Notes: generated from the letters alone by a model not told the origin. DNA of 27,079 bases from an uncultured Campylobacter sp. (GCA_900539505.1 UQCL01000026.1:1-27079); one strand, 5' to 3'. Positions 14,267 through 22,432 are shown, counted from the first letter of the stretch. Program-made: numbers and translations.

Positions 14267-17254
14267 TCATGCACCCCGTCCTATGTCTTTCAGTCGCTGC
14301 TTTGCCGCCGCCGTTACGTCCTCTTCGTAATCATACCACGCAAACATCGCGCCGTGCTGCACAGAGCCGCCCAGCAGATCGCCTCCCTGGCGGTTTTTCA
14401 GATCGATATTTGCAACCTTAAATCCGTCCAGCGTCGCTGCGAACTCGCGCAGGCGCTGCGGCGGGGATTTGAGCTTGGTGTAGAGGTAGCAGCGCCCCGC
14501 CTGGCCTTTGCGTCCGACGCGCCCTCGCAGCTGATGAAGCGACGCGAGCCCCATCCGCTCGGCGCCCACGATTAAAATGACGCTAAGCCGCGGCAGCGAG
14601 ATGCCCACTTCGACGATCGTCGTAGTTATCAGTAGCCGCCCCTCGTCGCGGAAGCGGCGCAGGATCTCCTCCTTGTCCTTGTCGCTGCCGTGGGTAATCA
14701 TCACGTCCGCAAACTGAGCCTTCCAAAACGGCGCCGCCTCCTCAAGGCTTTGATAGACCGAGCTTTCGCTTTGCTGCACGAGCGGATAGACGATGATCGC
14801 TTGATTGCCCGCGGCGAGCTCGCGGCGCAGATCCTGCATAAAGCCCGCAAATCCGTCGTTTTGCAAAATTTTAGTTTTGATCTGCTTTTCAAACGGCAGC
14901 TGTTTTAAAAAGCTAAAGCTCACGAGCTCGGACTGGATCATGCTTAGCGTGCGCGGTATCGGCGTGGCGCTAAACTGAATGAAATGCGCGCGAAACTCGC
15001 CGCTCCCCGTTAGGCGCGCGATCTTTTCGCGCTGGTTGGAGCCGAAGCGGTGCTGCTCATCGACCATTATGAGATTTGACGGCGCGAGCTCGTGGTAGAG
15101 CAGGGCGTGAGTGCCGATGATAAGGTGCGCGTCTGCGAAATTCGGCTCGCGATCGCCGCTTTTTACGAGTAGGACTTTGATCTGCGGCGGCAGCAGGCGG
15201 CGCGCCTCGGCGTAAATCTGCTCAGCCAAGATGCTCGTAGGCGCCATCAGATAGCTGATGCGCGGGTAGTTCATCGCCGCGCTCGCGAGGATCACGAGCG
15301 TCTTGCCGCTGCCTACGTCGCCCATGACGACGCGGCGGCGCGCTATAGGGCTTTGCAGATCGCTAGCGATGTCCTTTATCGCGCTTAATTGATCGCGCGT
15401 AGGCTCAAAAGGAAGCGAGGCAAGCCAGTCCGAGATGTCGCGCAGCGGGTAAATTTGCGCAGGGAAGCTCGTTTTTTTCGCGCTTAGCTTTTGCAGGTAG
15501 TTTAGAATTTCGACAAATTTCAGCGTGCGCAAAATCGCAGAACCGCTTATCTGCGTAACGGCTGCGCTCCTGACGGCCTCGGCGGCATGGACAGTTCCAG
15601 CCTCGCTTGTAATTTGAGCGATTGTAGGTATGGCGGTTGTAGCTTGGGCGGCTGCGGTCTGGATAGTTTCAGTTTGATAATGCGTAGGTTGGGCGGCACA
15701 ATCGCGCAAAGCGCTCATTGGTGCGGCGAGCGCGTCTTGAACAGCCTCGGCGCTTACGGTCTGAGCGATCGTAGGCTTTGCGGTTGCGGTCTGCGCAGCT
15801 ATTACCGTCTGAACATTTTCAGTCTGGTTGCACCCAAGCTGCGCGCCCGCAGCTTGGGTGCTCAAAGTTTGGGCAGTCGCGACTTGCGCGCTCACTACTT
15901 GGCTTGAAGTTTGGATTGCTGCGGGTTGCGTGCCTGCGTCTTGAGTTTGGGCGGCTACGGGTTGTAAATCTGCGGTTCGAATGTCTGAAGTTTGAACCGC
16001 TGCGGGTTGCGTACCTACGTCTTGGGCGCTTGAATTTTGTTGGGCGACTATGGCTTGCTCGGCTATAGACTGCTCGGTCGCGACATGCTCTAGCATGGAT
16101 TGTGCGGTGGCAGTTTGAGCGTCTGCTGACCGTGCTGTTGCTTGGACGTCGGATACTAGGTCATTTGAAATTTTATCGCCGCTTGTAGCTGTATTATTGC
16201 CGGCTTCGAGGTCGCCCAAAATTTCATCTCTGTGCGCCTCGACACCGTATGTGGCAAGAAAATCCTCGTCATTTTGGACGCTGAAATTTTCGTCGTTACA
16301 AATCTCTGCGCAGCGCGCCCAAGGCTGACCGCCGTCTAAAATTTTATCGCTCGCAATCTCGCCGTCACGGAGGCTTGGGAGGAGTGAAGTCTTTGCGCCC
16401 TTTGGAATTTCTCCGCTTAAAATTTCATTTGCCGCGCCGCGCTTTGCTTCGCAGGCAAGAGCTTCGCTGCTTTGAGGGTAGTTTGAAATTTTACCTCTAA
16501 AAATTTCACCGTTTTGCGATCCGCCGTTTAAAATTTCGGCGGCGACCGAGCTTTGTGAGCTTGGAATTTCGCCGTTATCTAAAATTTCGTCGCCATTTAA
16601 AATTTTATCGCTGCTTGAAATTTCGTCTCTTAAAATTTCACTGCCGCTCGGAATTTTGCCGCTGTTTGAAACGTCGTCGCACTCGCCGAAATTTTCCGTG
16701 CCGCCTTCCTTGAGCTGCCTATTTAACGCGGCTATCATTCGCACGCTGCGCGGCGAGCTCTCGTGTAGCGCAAGCAGTACCGCCGCCTCGTCCGTGCGCA
16801 GCCCGCAGCCTAAAAGCGCGTCCGCGCTTAGGTATTTTTTGATCAGCTTTTGCGCCGCAGCGTCGCTCAGCGTGGCTTTGTATTTGGGCGCGATCCTGCC
16901 CGGCTCGCTCACGATTTTTGGGTTTACGAACTGCCACGAGCCGAAGCTCTCGTCGCATTTGCCGTGGATGAAGAATTTTTTGCCGCGCTTAAAGGCGCCG
17001 AAGTGCCAGCTTTTGGCGTTGAAGATCACGATTTTGATCTCGCGCTCCCAGCTGAGGCAGTGCGCCGTGACGATGAGCATCGAGCCGCGCCTGTGCTGGA
17101 AGAGGCACTCGACCTCCGCCGTGCTCTCGCCCGCGCACGGCGCATCCCCCACGCTTAGATCGTCGAAGCTTTTGGGCAGAAGCAGCGCTAGATCCAAAAG
17201 CGTCGTGATGCCCGCCTTTTGCAACGTCGCCGCGTCTTTTGCTTCAAAAATCAA
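14267..17254 (-). CDS. recG: ATP-dependent DNA helicase RecG with a ~390-residue insertion
   Basis: RecG remodels stalled forks and Holliday junctions. The N-terminal wedge/OB region is residues 1-175 (LLDLALLLPKSFDD, HRRGSMLIVTAHCL). The helicase core starts near residue 575, with FEPTRDQLSAI, Walker A MGDVGSGKT (644-652), DEQH (732-735), SATPIPRT (762-769), and motifs V and VI (TTTIVEVGISLP, QLRGRVGRKGQAGR). The end QGGDLLGGSVQHG is the RecG-type C-terminus. At 995 residues it is far longer than the roughly 605 expected for this group. The excess (about 183-573) is low-complexity and sits in the linker before helicase lobe 1. The start is a TTG with AAAGGA at good spacing; an ATG seven bases upstream is out of frame. 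The frame is intact and all motifs are present. Confidence 0.93.
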   Translation of the reverse strand: MIFEAKDAATLQKAGITTLLDLALLLPKSFDDLSVGDAPCAGESTAEVECLFQHRRGSMLIVTAHCLSWEREIKIVIFNAKSWHFGAFKRGKKFFIHGKCDESFGSWQFVNPKIVSEPGRIAPKYKATLSDAAAQKLIKKYLSADALLGCGLRTDEAAVLLALHESSPRSVRMIAALNRQLKEGGTENFGECDDVSNSGKIPSGSEILRDEISSSDKILNGDEILDNGEIPSSQSSVAAEILNGGSQNGEIFRGKISNYPQSSEALACEAKRGAANEILSGEIPKGAKTSLLPSLRDGEIASDKILDGGQPWARCAEICNDENFSVQNDEDFLATYGVEAHRDEILGDLEAGNNTATSGDKISNDLVSDVQATARSADAQTATAQSMLEHVATEQSIAEQAIVAQQNSSAQDVGTQPAAVQTSDIRTADLQPVAAQTQDAGTQPAAIQTSSQVVSAQVATAQTLSTQAAGAQLGCNQTENVQTVIAAQTATAKPTIAQTVSAEAVQDALAAPMSALRDCAAQPTHYQTETIQTAAAQATTAIPTIAQITSEAGTVHAAEAVRSAAVTQISGSAILRTLKFVEILNYLQKLSAKKTSFPAQIYPLRDISDWLASLPFEPTRDQLSAIKDIASDLQSPIARRRVVMGDVGSGKTLVILASAAMNYPRISYLMAPTSILAEQIYAEARRLLPPQIKVLLVKSGDREPNFADAHLIIGTHALLYHELAPSNLIMVDEQHRFGSNQREKIARLTGSGEFRAHFIQFSATPIPRTLSMIQSELVSFSFLKQLPFEKQIKTKILQNDGFAGFMQDLRRELAAGNQAIIVYPLVQQSESSVYQSLEEAAPFWKAQFADVMITHGSDKDKEEILRRFRDEGRLLITTTIVEVGISLPRLSVILIVGAERMGLASLHQLRGRVGRKGQAGRCYLYTKLKSPPQRLREFAATLDGFKVANIDLKNRQGGDLLGGSVQHGAMFAWYDYEEDVTAAAKQRLKDIGRGA
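15536..16708 (-). repeat. Low-complexity insertion within recG (two repeat types)
   Basis: Residues 183-370 (about 16145-16708) are full of EIL, KIL, EIS and GEI tripeptides, each encoded by an AAATTT word, at spacings of about 6-20 residues. Residues 370-573 (about 15536-16145) are different: Ala/Gln/Thr-rich with recurrent AQT and TAQ and few or no AAATTT words. They contain a local duplication (VGTQPAAVQTS and AGTQPAAIQTS, about 25 residues apart). Removing both parts leaves a normal-sized RecG. Confidence 0.8.
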
Positions 17255-17261
17255 TTCTCAT

Positions 17262-17875
17262 CCTTTAAATTTGATAGGCGTTTAAAGCCCTCGCGCTGTG
17301 AAATTTTATGCGCCGAAGCGAAATCGCCCGCCTAAATTTGATCGAAATTTTACGCACCGCATCGAACGCTTGCTTAAATTTGGCCGAAATTTCGCCCATT
17401 GCGGTAAATTTACTCGTCGGCTGCGCCTGTAAATTTTACTCGTTTGCGCGCACTTTGTTTGGCAACCGCGTCTTTGCGGTGCACACCTCGTTTTAAAACA
17501 TAGCGCGAGCGCTTGAAATTTCACGGCGCGATTTGCAAACCGCAAAAATTCAATTACGGCAGCCGCCACCGTGCGCCTTTTTAAATTTCACGGCGCGGCT
17601 TACAAACGGTGTGCGAAATCGAGCTTTATTTTGCGCGCTGAAATTTTACCGAGCCGCGCACGGCGCCTTTAAATTTAGCCGCTTTTGTAAGGCTCGTAAA
17701 TTTAATCGCTTCTGTAAAGCCCGCAAATTTTAGCGCGACGCGAGCGCGGCTTTAAATTTAAACGCACAAGCTGTCCGCAAACGCAGCGTAAAAGTAAAAT
17801 TTAGCGCCGCCCGCACCGCTTTATAAATTTAAAATTTACTCATTTATGCCGACCGCAGATACGCGCCGCGACGGG
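17262..17875. repeat. Noncoding gap made of phased AAATTT units
   Basis: A 614-bp gap between the M16-like gene and recG with about 17 AAATTT words. Some are strictly phased: units starting at 17671, 17698 and 17725 are 27 bp apart and the first two are clear copies (AAATTTAGCCGCTTTTGTAA and AAATTTAATCGCTTCTGTAA). A second pair, at 17516 and 17583, shares AAATTTCACGGCGCG plus CAAAC with 23 of 27 positions matching. Small frames on both strands here encode repeats such as RKFNRFCKARKF and lack ribosome binding sites, so no gene is called. Confidence 0.72.
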
Positions 17876-19135
17876 CTAAATTTCAAGCCCCTTTTTCGCG
17901 GCCGCCTCGTCGCAAATGACGGAAAAGCTTAGGTTCATGATCTCGTCGTGCGACTTGATGAAATCGTTGAGCGCCCCGAGTTTTAGCGTCTCGATGCGCT
18001 TTAAATTTCGCTCGAACTCGCCGAATGCGTAGCCTTTGTAATACTCGCTCTGCGCGATTGCCGCTCGCTTAAACATCGTCTCTTTTTGTAGCACGGCGCT
18101 TCCGATTAGGAATTTTTTTGCGCTTTTCAGCTCCGCTTCGCTCACGCCAGATGCGATAAATTTCGCGATCTCCTCTTTTACGAGCGCGGCGGCGTTTTGT
18201 AAATTTTCGTTTTTGGTCTGCAGATAGCCCCAAAACTCGCGGCGGCTAAGCTCGAAATCGCCGCGCGCATAGACCGAATACGCAAGGCCGTGCTTGACGC
18301 GGATGCGCTCCATCAGCCTGCTGCCGAAACCGCTGCTTCCAAGCACGAAAAGCGCGGTGTTTGCGATGAACTCCTGCTCCTTCGGCAGCGTAAATGGCGC
18401 GCCGAAGTAGATGTAGGCCTGCTGCGTCTGCTCCTTTTGGATCTTTATTTTTTTCGCATCGCTCGGCGTGAAAAACGGCAGCTCGCGCTTTTCTCCGCTT
18501 GCAAAGAGGCTTAAAATTTCTGCGATTTTCGGGTTTTTATCGCTCACGTCGCCGCATAAAACGACGTATAAATTCTCTAAACTCAACGAGGCGAAAAACT
18601 CTCGCACGTCCTTCATCGTGATCCGCTCTATGCTCACCTCGTCGCCTATGAGCGGCTGCGCAAGCCTCGTGCGCGGATACAAAAGCGCTTTTAGGTTGCA
18701 CGTCGCAATGTAATCGAACTCGCTTTTTAGCACGGCGAGCTCGCCTATGGTTTGCATTTTTAGCTTTTCTAACACCGAGGGCGTTAGATTGGGCTCCTTA
18801 ATCAGCTCTCGCAGCATGTCTAAGCCGAAATCGAAGTGCTCTTTTAAGCAGTTTAGCTGGATGCCGAAGGTTTCAAAATTGCTCGCAGCGCTGATCTCGA
18901 CCGCGCGGATATCGAGCTTGCGGTGAAATTCGCTCACTCCTAGCGTCTTTGAGCCCTCGCCCAAAACGCCCGCGCAGATGCGCGCAAGGCCCAGGGTCTT
19001 CTCGCTCACCGCGCCGCTTGCTTTAAAAGTTAGCTTGAAGCTCGCCACCGGCAGCGAATCGTCGAACTGATACAAAAAGTCGATTTTAGCGCTTTTGCCG
19101 CCTTTGGTCTTAAGTGAAATCTCTTTTTTTTCCAT
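17876..19135 (-). CDS. M16-family (insulinase/processing peptidase-like) protein lacking the zinc motif
   Basis: A 419-residue protein with the two-domain M16 layout: an N-terminal half with PVASFKLTFKASGAVSEKTLGLARI and a C-terminal half with GSSGFGSRLMERIRVKHGLAYSVYA, the typical R..hGLaYsv segment. The zinc-binding HxxEH expected just after GLA is absent. Aligned by eye, the sequence reads GLARICAG, with Arg52, Ala55 and Gly56 in the three metal or catalytic positions. It should therefore be proteolytically inactive, like the non-catalytic partner subunits of M16B pairs. No signal peptide is obvious, so it is likely cytosolic. AAAGGA precedes the ATG. It lies between mqnC and recG, but with large gaps on both sides. 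The name M16 is secure; the role is unknown. Confidence 0.85.
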   Translation of the reverse strand: MEKKEISLKTKGGKSAKIDFLYQFDDSLPVASFKLTFKASGAVSEKTLGLARICAGVLGEGSKTLGVSEFHRKLDIRAVEISAASNFETFGIQLNCLKEHFDFGLDMLRELIKEPNLTPSVLEKLKMQTIGELAVLKSEFDYIATCNLKALLYPRTRLAQPLIGDEVSIERITMKDVREFFASLSLENLYVVLCGDVSDKNPKIAEILSLFASGEKRELPFFTPSDAKKIKIQKEQTQQAYIYFGAPFTLPKEQEFIANTALFVLGSSGFGSRLMERIRVKHGLAYSVYARGDFELSRREFWGYLQTKNENLQNAAALVKEEIAKFIASGVSEAELKSAKKFLIGSAVLQKETMFKRAAIAQSEYYKGYAFGEFERNLKRIETLKLGALNDFIKSHDEIMNLSFSVICDEAAAKKGLEI

Positions 19136-19815
19136 CGTTTTCCTTTATAAAATTTTTAAATTTTATCGTTCTTGCAGGCGCGGTTTTAAAATTTTGACGC
19201 AGCCGCGCCACTTTTGAAATTTGCGCCGGGGCTTGTTTTTGAAATTTCGCTAAAACTAGTTTTCAAAATTTCGTTCAAACTCGCTTTTAAAATTTCGCGC
19301 TAGGGCAGTTTTGCCCGTCCTGCTTTAAAATTTTAAAATTTAATCGCACCGCATTTTTGTAAAATTTCAGCACCACAAACGGCACGTCGCCGCGCATTCC
19401 AGCTATGAGGCGAAATGTATTTGCTAACGCCTAAACGGGGCGTATTGCTGCTGCCAAACACCACGCAGCTCTGCGGTATATCGAAACCGCAATATATTTT
19501 GTCGCCGCAAATGCGGCAAGCGCCTTCACAAAATGCCTTCTGCGCGCCGTCTCCGCCGCATTTATCTTGCGGCGTGGAATTTCGCGTCCGTAAAATTTTA
19601 AGGCGAAATTTCGCAGCAAAATGAAATTTTACCGCGCAAATTCCGCTTGCGCCTGTAAATTTAGCCCCCATACCGATATCAAAATTTTAAATCCCACGGC
19701 AAAATTCGACGATCGCGATCGCAAAAATTCGCTATCTGTTTTTAAGATAAATTTTACCGCTAAATTCTAGCCGTAAGCGCATAAATTTCCTGCCGCAAAC
19801 ACGCAAAACCAACGT
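19136..19815. other. Noncoding gap with AAATTT units
   Basis: The 680-bp gap between mqnC and the M16-like gene contains no gene I can support. A strictly phased array occupies 19210-19310, and AAATTT words continue to the left end (for example 19327-19340, 19595, 19612, 19625, 19658 and 19683). A 112-codon minus-strand frame (19333-19671) contains two CxxC-like patterns but starts MGAKFTGASGICAVKFHFAAKF, a translation of the repeat words, with no ribosome binding site. Confidence 0.6.
19210..19310. repeat. Phased 24-25-bp tandem array
   Basis: AAATTT occurs at 19217, 19242, 19266 and 19290, that is at spacings of 25, 24 and 24. Each unit reads AAATTTCG (AAATTTGC in the first), then a variable stretch of about ten bases, then a T-run (TTTT). 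The middle two also share AAACT (CTAAAACTAG, TTCAAACTCG). Confidence 0.75.
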
Positions 19816-20865
19816 CTAAGCGTAAGTCTCCAAAATATCATAGTTGGTGTTGCGCTTGGCGGGTATTTCGTCCACGTCGCGGATCAGCGCTATCATCTCG
19901 TCCTTGCTCATCCGAAAGCTCGCGCCCGCAGCCTTTACGACGTTTTCCTCCATCATCGTGCTTCCCAGATCGTTCGCGCCGAATTTCAGCGCTAGCTGCC
20001 CGATGTAGCTGCCCTGCGTGACCCAGCTGCTTTGGATGTTTTTGAAATTATCCAGAAATAGCCGCGAGACGGCGAGCAGGCGTAGGTAGCGGTTTGGGCT
20101 TTGCTTTTTGATCTCGGGGTGCTCGCGTAAAAGGCGGGTGTTTTGCCCCTGAAAGCTCCATAAAATGAACGCTCGAAAGCCGCCCGTACGGTCTTGCAGC
20201 TCGCGGATTTTATCCCAGTGCTCCACGATCTCGCGCGTGCTCTCCAGCGTACCGAACATCATCGTAGCGGTCGTTTTCATACCGATGCCGTGCGCCTCCT
20301 CGTGCACTCTAAGCCACGTGGCGCTGTCGCTTTTACGCGGCGCTACGAGGTCTCGCACGCGGTCGCTTAAAATTTCGGCTCCGGCTCCGGGCATCGAGTA
20401 AAGCCCCTTGGCTTGCAGTCTGCGAAGCACTTCGAGCGTGCTGATGTCGCTAAGGCGCGCGATATAATCGATCTCGATTGCCGAGAAGCCGTGGATCGTG
20501 ATGCTGGGGTAATTTTTGCGGATGAACTCCACGAGATTCTCATACCATTCGATTTTCAGCTTCGGATGGACGCCGCCTTGAAATAAAATTTGCGTGCCGC
20601 CCACGGCGATGAGCTCCTCGATCTTTTCGCCGATCTGCTCAAAGCTCAGCACGTAGGCGTCCGCGTCGCTTGCGTGGCGATAAAATGCGCAAAATTTGCA
20701 ATCCACCATGCAGGCGTTGGTGTAGTTTATGTTTCGATCGATGATGAAGGTCGTGACGCGATCCGGATGCAGCTCGCGCTTGCGCGTAAACGCCGCGCGC
20801 CCAAGCTCGTTTAGATCGGCGTGCTCGATCAGCTCTAGCGCCTCATCGGCGCTTATTCTAGCCAT
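19816..20865 (-). CDS. mqnC: Cyclic dehypoxanthinyl futalosine synthase
   Basis: A 349-residue radical-SAM enzyme of the futalosine route to menaquinone; it cyclises dehypoxanthine futalosine. The 4Fe-4S ligands are Cys52, Cys56 and Cys59 in NACMVDCKFCAFYRH, the characteristic CxxxCxxC. Other family features are LFQGGVHPKLKIEWYENLV, TLEVLRRLQAKGLYSMPGAGAEIL and the C-terminal ANDLGSTMMEENVVKAAGAS. The ATG overlaps the nfeD stop by 8 bp with GGGAG upstream, giving a three-gene unit qmcA-nfeD-mqnC. Length and motifs are complete. The presence of mqnC fits a Campylobacterota that makes menaquinone without MenF-type enzymes. Confidence 0.94.
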   Translation of the reverse strand: MARISADEALELIEHADLNELGRAAFTRKRELHPDRVTTFIIDRNINYTNACMVDCKFCAFYRHASDADAYVLSFEQIGEKIEELIAVGGTQILFQGGVHPKLKIEWYENLVEFIRKNYPSITIHGFSAIEIDYIARLSDISTLEVLRRLQAKGLYSMPGAGAEILSDRVRDLVAPRKSDSATWLRVHEEAHGIGMKTTATMMFGTLESTREIVEHWDKIRELQDRTGGFRAFILWSFQGQNTRLLREHPEIKKQSPNRYLRLLAVSRLFLDNFKNIQSSWVTQGSYIGQLALKFGANDLGSTMMEENVVKAAGASFRMSKDEMIALIRDVDEIPAKRNTNYDILETYA

Positions 20866-21397
20866 TGGCTCCCTTTAAATTTACATCGGCGGCGGCATTA
20901 GAATTTTTATCGTCAGTACCTGCGCCATCCACGTCGCCTAAATTTGCGTCGCCGTTATTTAAATTTACGCCGTCTGCGCCGCTAGAATTTCGACTGCTAT
21001 CTTTTTTAACCACGATCTGGCCGTTTTTTACGCCTAAAATTTCGACGCGGTCGCCCTCGTTCAGATCTGAAATTTCATCGCTTTTCCAAAACGTGCCTTT
21101 GAAGTAGACCATGCCGTTTTTAACGGTGCCAGTGCCGCTTTCGTCTAAAAAGTTATCCTCATGCTTCTCTTCTGGTTTGAAAAAGCGCGATTTTAGCGGC
21201 CTTTTAAATGCGATCAGAAGCACGAAAGAAAGCACGAACGAAAGCAGAATTTGTACGTCCCAATCAAGATGAAAACCGAAGCTCAAAAGCCCCGTGATGA
21301 AAAATCCGGCGCTGAAAAATATAAAGGTAAAATCCATCACCAAAAGCTCGACGATCGCCAAAATCACGCCGATTATAATAAAAATCAGCGCGTTCAT
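20858..21397 (-). CDS. NfeD-family membrane protein
   Basis: A 179-residue protein. Residues 1-65 form two to three membrane segments (IFIIIGVILAIVELLVMDF, FIFFSAGFFITGLLSF, ILLSFVLSFVLLIAF). These are followed by a soluble OB-fold-like domain (about 90-135: GTGTVKNGMVYFKGTFWKS, EGDRVEILGVKNGQIVVK), the arrangement of short NfeD proteins that partner with stomatin/SPFH proteins. The ATG overlaps the qmcA TGA by 4 bp, exactly that partnership. The last 40 residues are a low-complexity tail (VNLNNGDANLGDVDGAG and a final VNLKGANG), with AAATTTA words encoding Asn-Leu. The tail looks like added repeat sequence. Function in membrane quality control or microdomain formation is inferred from the family. 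Confidence 0.85.
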   Translation of the reverse strand: MNALIFIIIGVILAIVELLVMDFTFIFFSAGFFITGLLSFGFHLDWDVQILLSFVLSFVLLIAFKRPLKSRFFKPEEKHEDNFLDESGTGTVKNGMVYFKGTFWKSDEISDLNEGDRVEILGVKNGQIVVKKDSSRNSSGADGVNLNNGDANLGDVDGAGTDDKNSNAAADVNLKGANG

Positions 21398-22314
21398 TTG
21401 AGCTCCTTCGCGCCGTTTTTGCCGAGGAATTCTTTAAGCACGCTAAGAGAGCCGATAAGCTCGCTCGTTTCGTAAGGGATTAAAATTTTATCTTTGCTCG
21501 GGTTTTTGGACAGCTCGCTGAAAGCGTTTACGCGACCTTGCGCAAGCAGGTATTCGGCGGCGAAGTGTGACGAGCCCATCGCGATATTGATGCTTTCCAT
21601 CGCGTCCTTTTGACCTTGCGCAAGCGCGATCTGCTCGTATTTTTTCGCATCCGCCATACGCTCGATCGCCTCGGCTTCAAGCACCTTCTCCTGCTTTAGC
21701 GCTTCGGCGTTTCGGATGAGAGCTGCTTTTTCGGCCTCGGCTTTAAGCTCGATCGCGCGCTTTTCGCGCTCGGCTTTCATCTGCATATTCATCGCCTCTT
21801 CGATGCCGTGCGGTACCGAAATTTCGGAAATCTCCACGCGCATGATCTTTACGCCCCAGTTATCCGCGGCGTCGCCCAGAGCGATTTGTAGCTTGGAATT
21901 TAGCTGATCGCGCGAGCTAAGCGTGCTGTCTAAGCTCATCTCGCCGATCGCGCTACGTAGCGTCGTCATCGCTAAATTTGAAATCGCGCGGCGATAATCC
22001 TCGACGTTGTAAAGCGCCATCTTGCCGTCGATGACCTTCAAAAACACGATACCGTCGACGCTTATGTTGACGTTATCTTTGGTGATGACTTGCTGCTTGC
22101 TGATGTCCACGAGCTGCTCGCGCACGCTCATCTTCGCGCGCACCGCGTCAAAAAACGGCACGATGATGTGAAAGCCGCCGTCAAGCACCTTGTGAAAGCG
22201 ACCCAGCCGCTCGATGATTAAAATTTCCGATTGTGAGACGATCTTGACCCCCATCTTTAGAATTGCCGCGATGAGGACGCAAAATACTATTACCGTAGTT
22301 ACGAACCCTTCCAT
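21394..22314 (-). CDS. qmcA: SPFH/stomatin-like membrane protein
   Basis: A 306-residue band-7 protein: one N-terminal membrane segment (VTTVIVFCVLIAAILKMGV), then the SPFH domain (SEILIIERLGRFHKVLDGGFHIIVPF through ISEISVPHGIEEAM). A long charged, Ala/Glu/Lys-rich coiled coil follows (about residues 175-225: MKAEREKRAIELKAEAEKAAL). The C-terminal AAEYLLAQGRVNAFSEL is typical of QmcA/HflK-like proteins. The ATG at 22314-22312 has AGGAG upstream. A longer frame from 22341 would begin inside the promoter's -10 box, so the shorter start is chosen. It likely scaffolds membrane microdomains with the overlapping nfeD product. Confidence 0.9.
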   Translation of the reverse strand: MEGFVTTVIVFCVLIAAILKMGVKIVSQSEILIIERLGRFHKVLDGGFHIIVPFFDAVRAKMSVREQLVDISKQQVITKDNVNISVDGIVFLKVIDGKMALYNVEDYRRAISNLAMTTLRSAIGEMSLDSTLSSRDQLNSKLQIALGDAADNWGVKIMRVEISEISVPHGIEEAMNMQMKAEREKRAIELKAEAEKAALIRNAEALKQEKVLEAEAIERMADAKKYEQIALAQGQKDAMESINIAMGSSHFAAEYLLAQGRVNAFSELSKNPSKDKILIPYETSELIGSLSVLKEFLGKNGAKELK

Positions 22315-22340
22315 TTTCACTCCTGAATTAAAATTTCGCA

Positions 22341-22346
22341 ATTATA
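22341..22346 (-). promoter_or_regulatory. Extended -10 box of qmcA-nfeD-mqnC
   Basis: The minus strand shows TGCTATAAT, a perfect extended -10, about 27 bases before the qmcA ATG at 22314. It is in a 118-bp divergent region that also carries the MFS promoter on the other strand. Confidence 0.72.
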
Positions 22347-22385
22347 GCATTTTTAGCTTATTTTGGCTTTTAAGGCGCGTCGTGA

Positions 22386-22391
22386 TACAAT
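22386..22391 (+). promoter_or_regulatory. Candidate -10 box of the rightward MFS gene
   Basis: TACAAT preceded by GTGA lies about 41 bases upstream of the ATG at 22433, in the divergent intergenic region. A weaker TATATT occurs closer to the gene. Confidence 0.5.
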
Positions 22392-22432
22392 TTCGCTAGA
22401 TTTTTTATATTAAATTTACAGGATAAAATTTT

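Noticed and set aside
16656..17285. 209-codon plus-strand frame opposite recG
   Set aside because: Runs antisense to the RecG wedge domain, which has clear motifs; the frame is a shadow of it.
17306..17733. Small frames on both strands in the recG upstream gap
   Set aside because: They translate the AAATTT units (RKFNRFCKARKF and similar); no ribosome binding site or homology pattern.
19333..19671. 112-codon minus-strand frame with two CxxC-like motifs
   Set aside because: Begins with repeat-derived KFTG/KFHFAAKF, no ribosome binding site, and a competing frame covers the same DNA.
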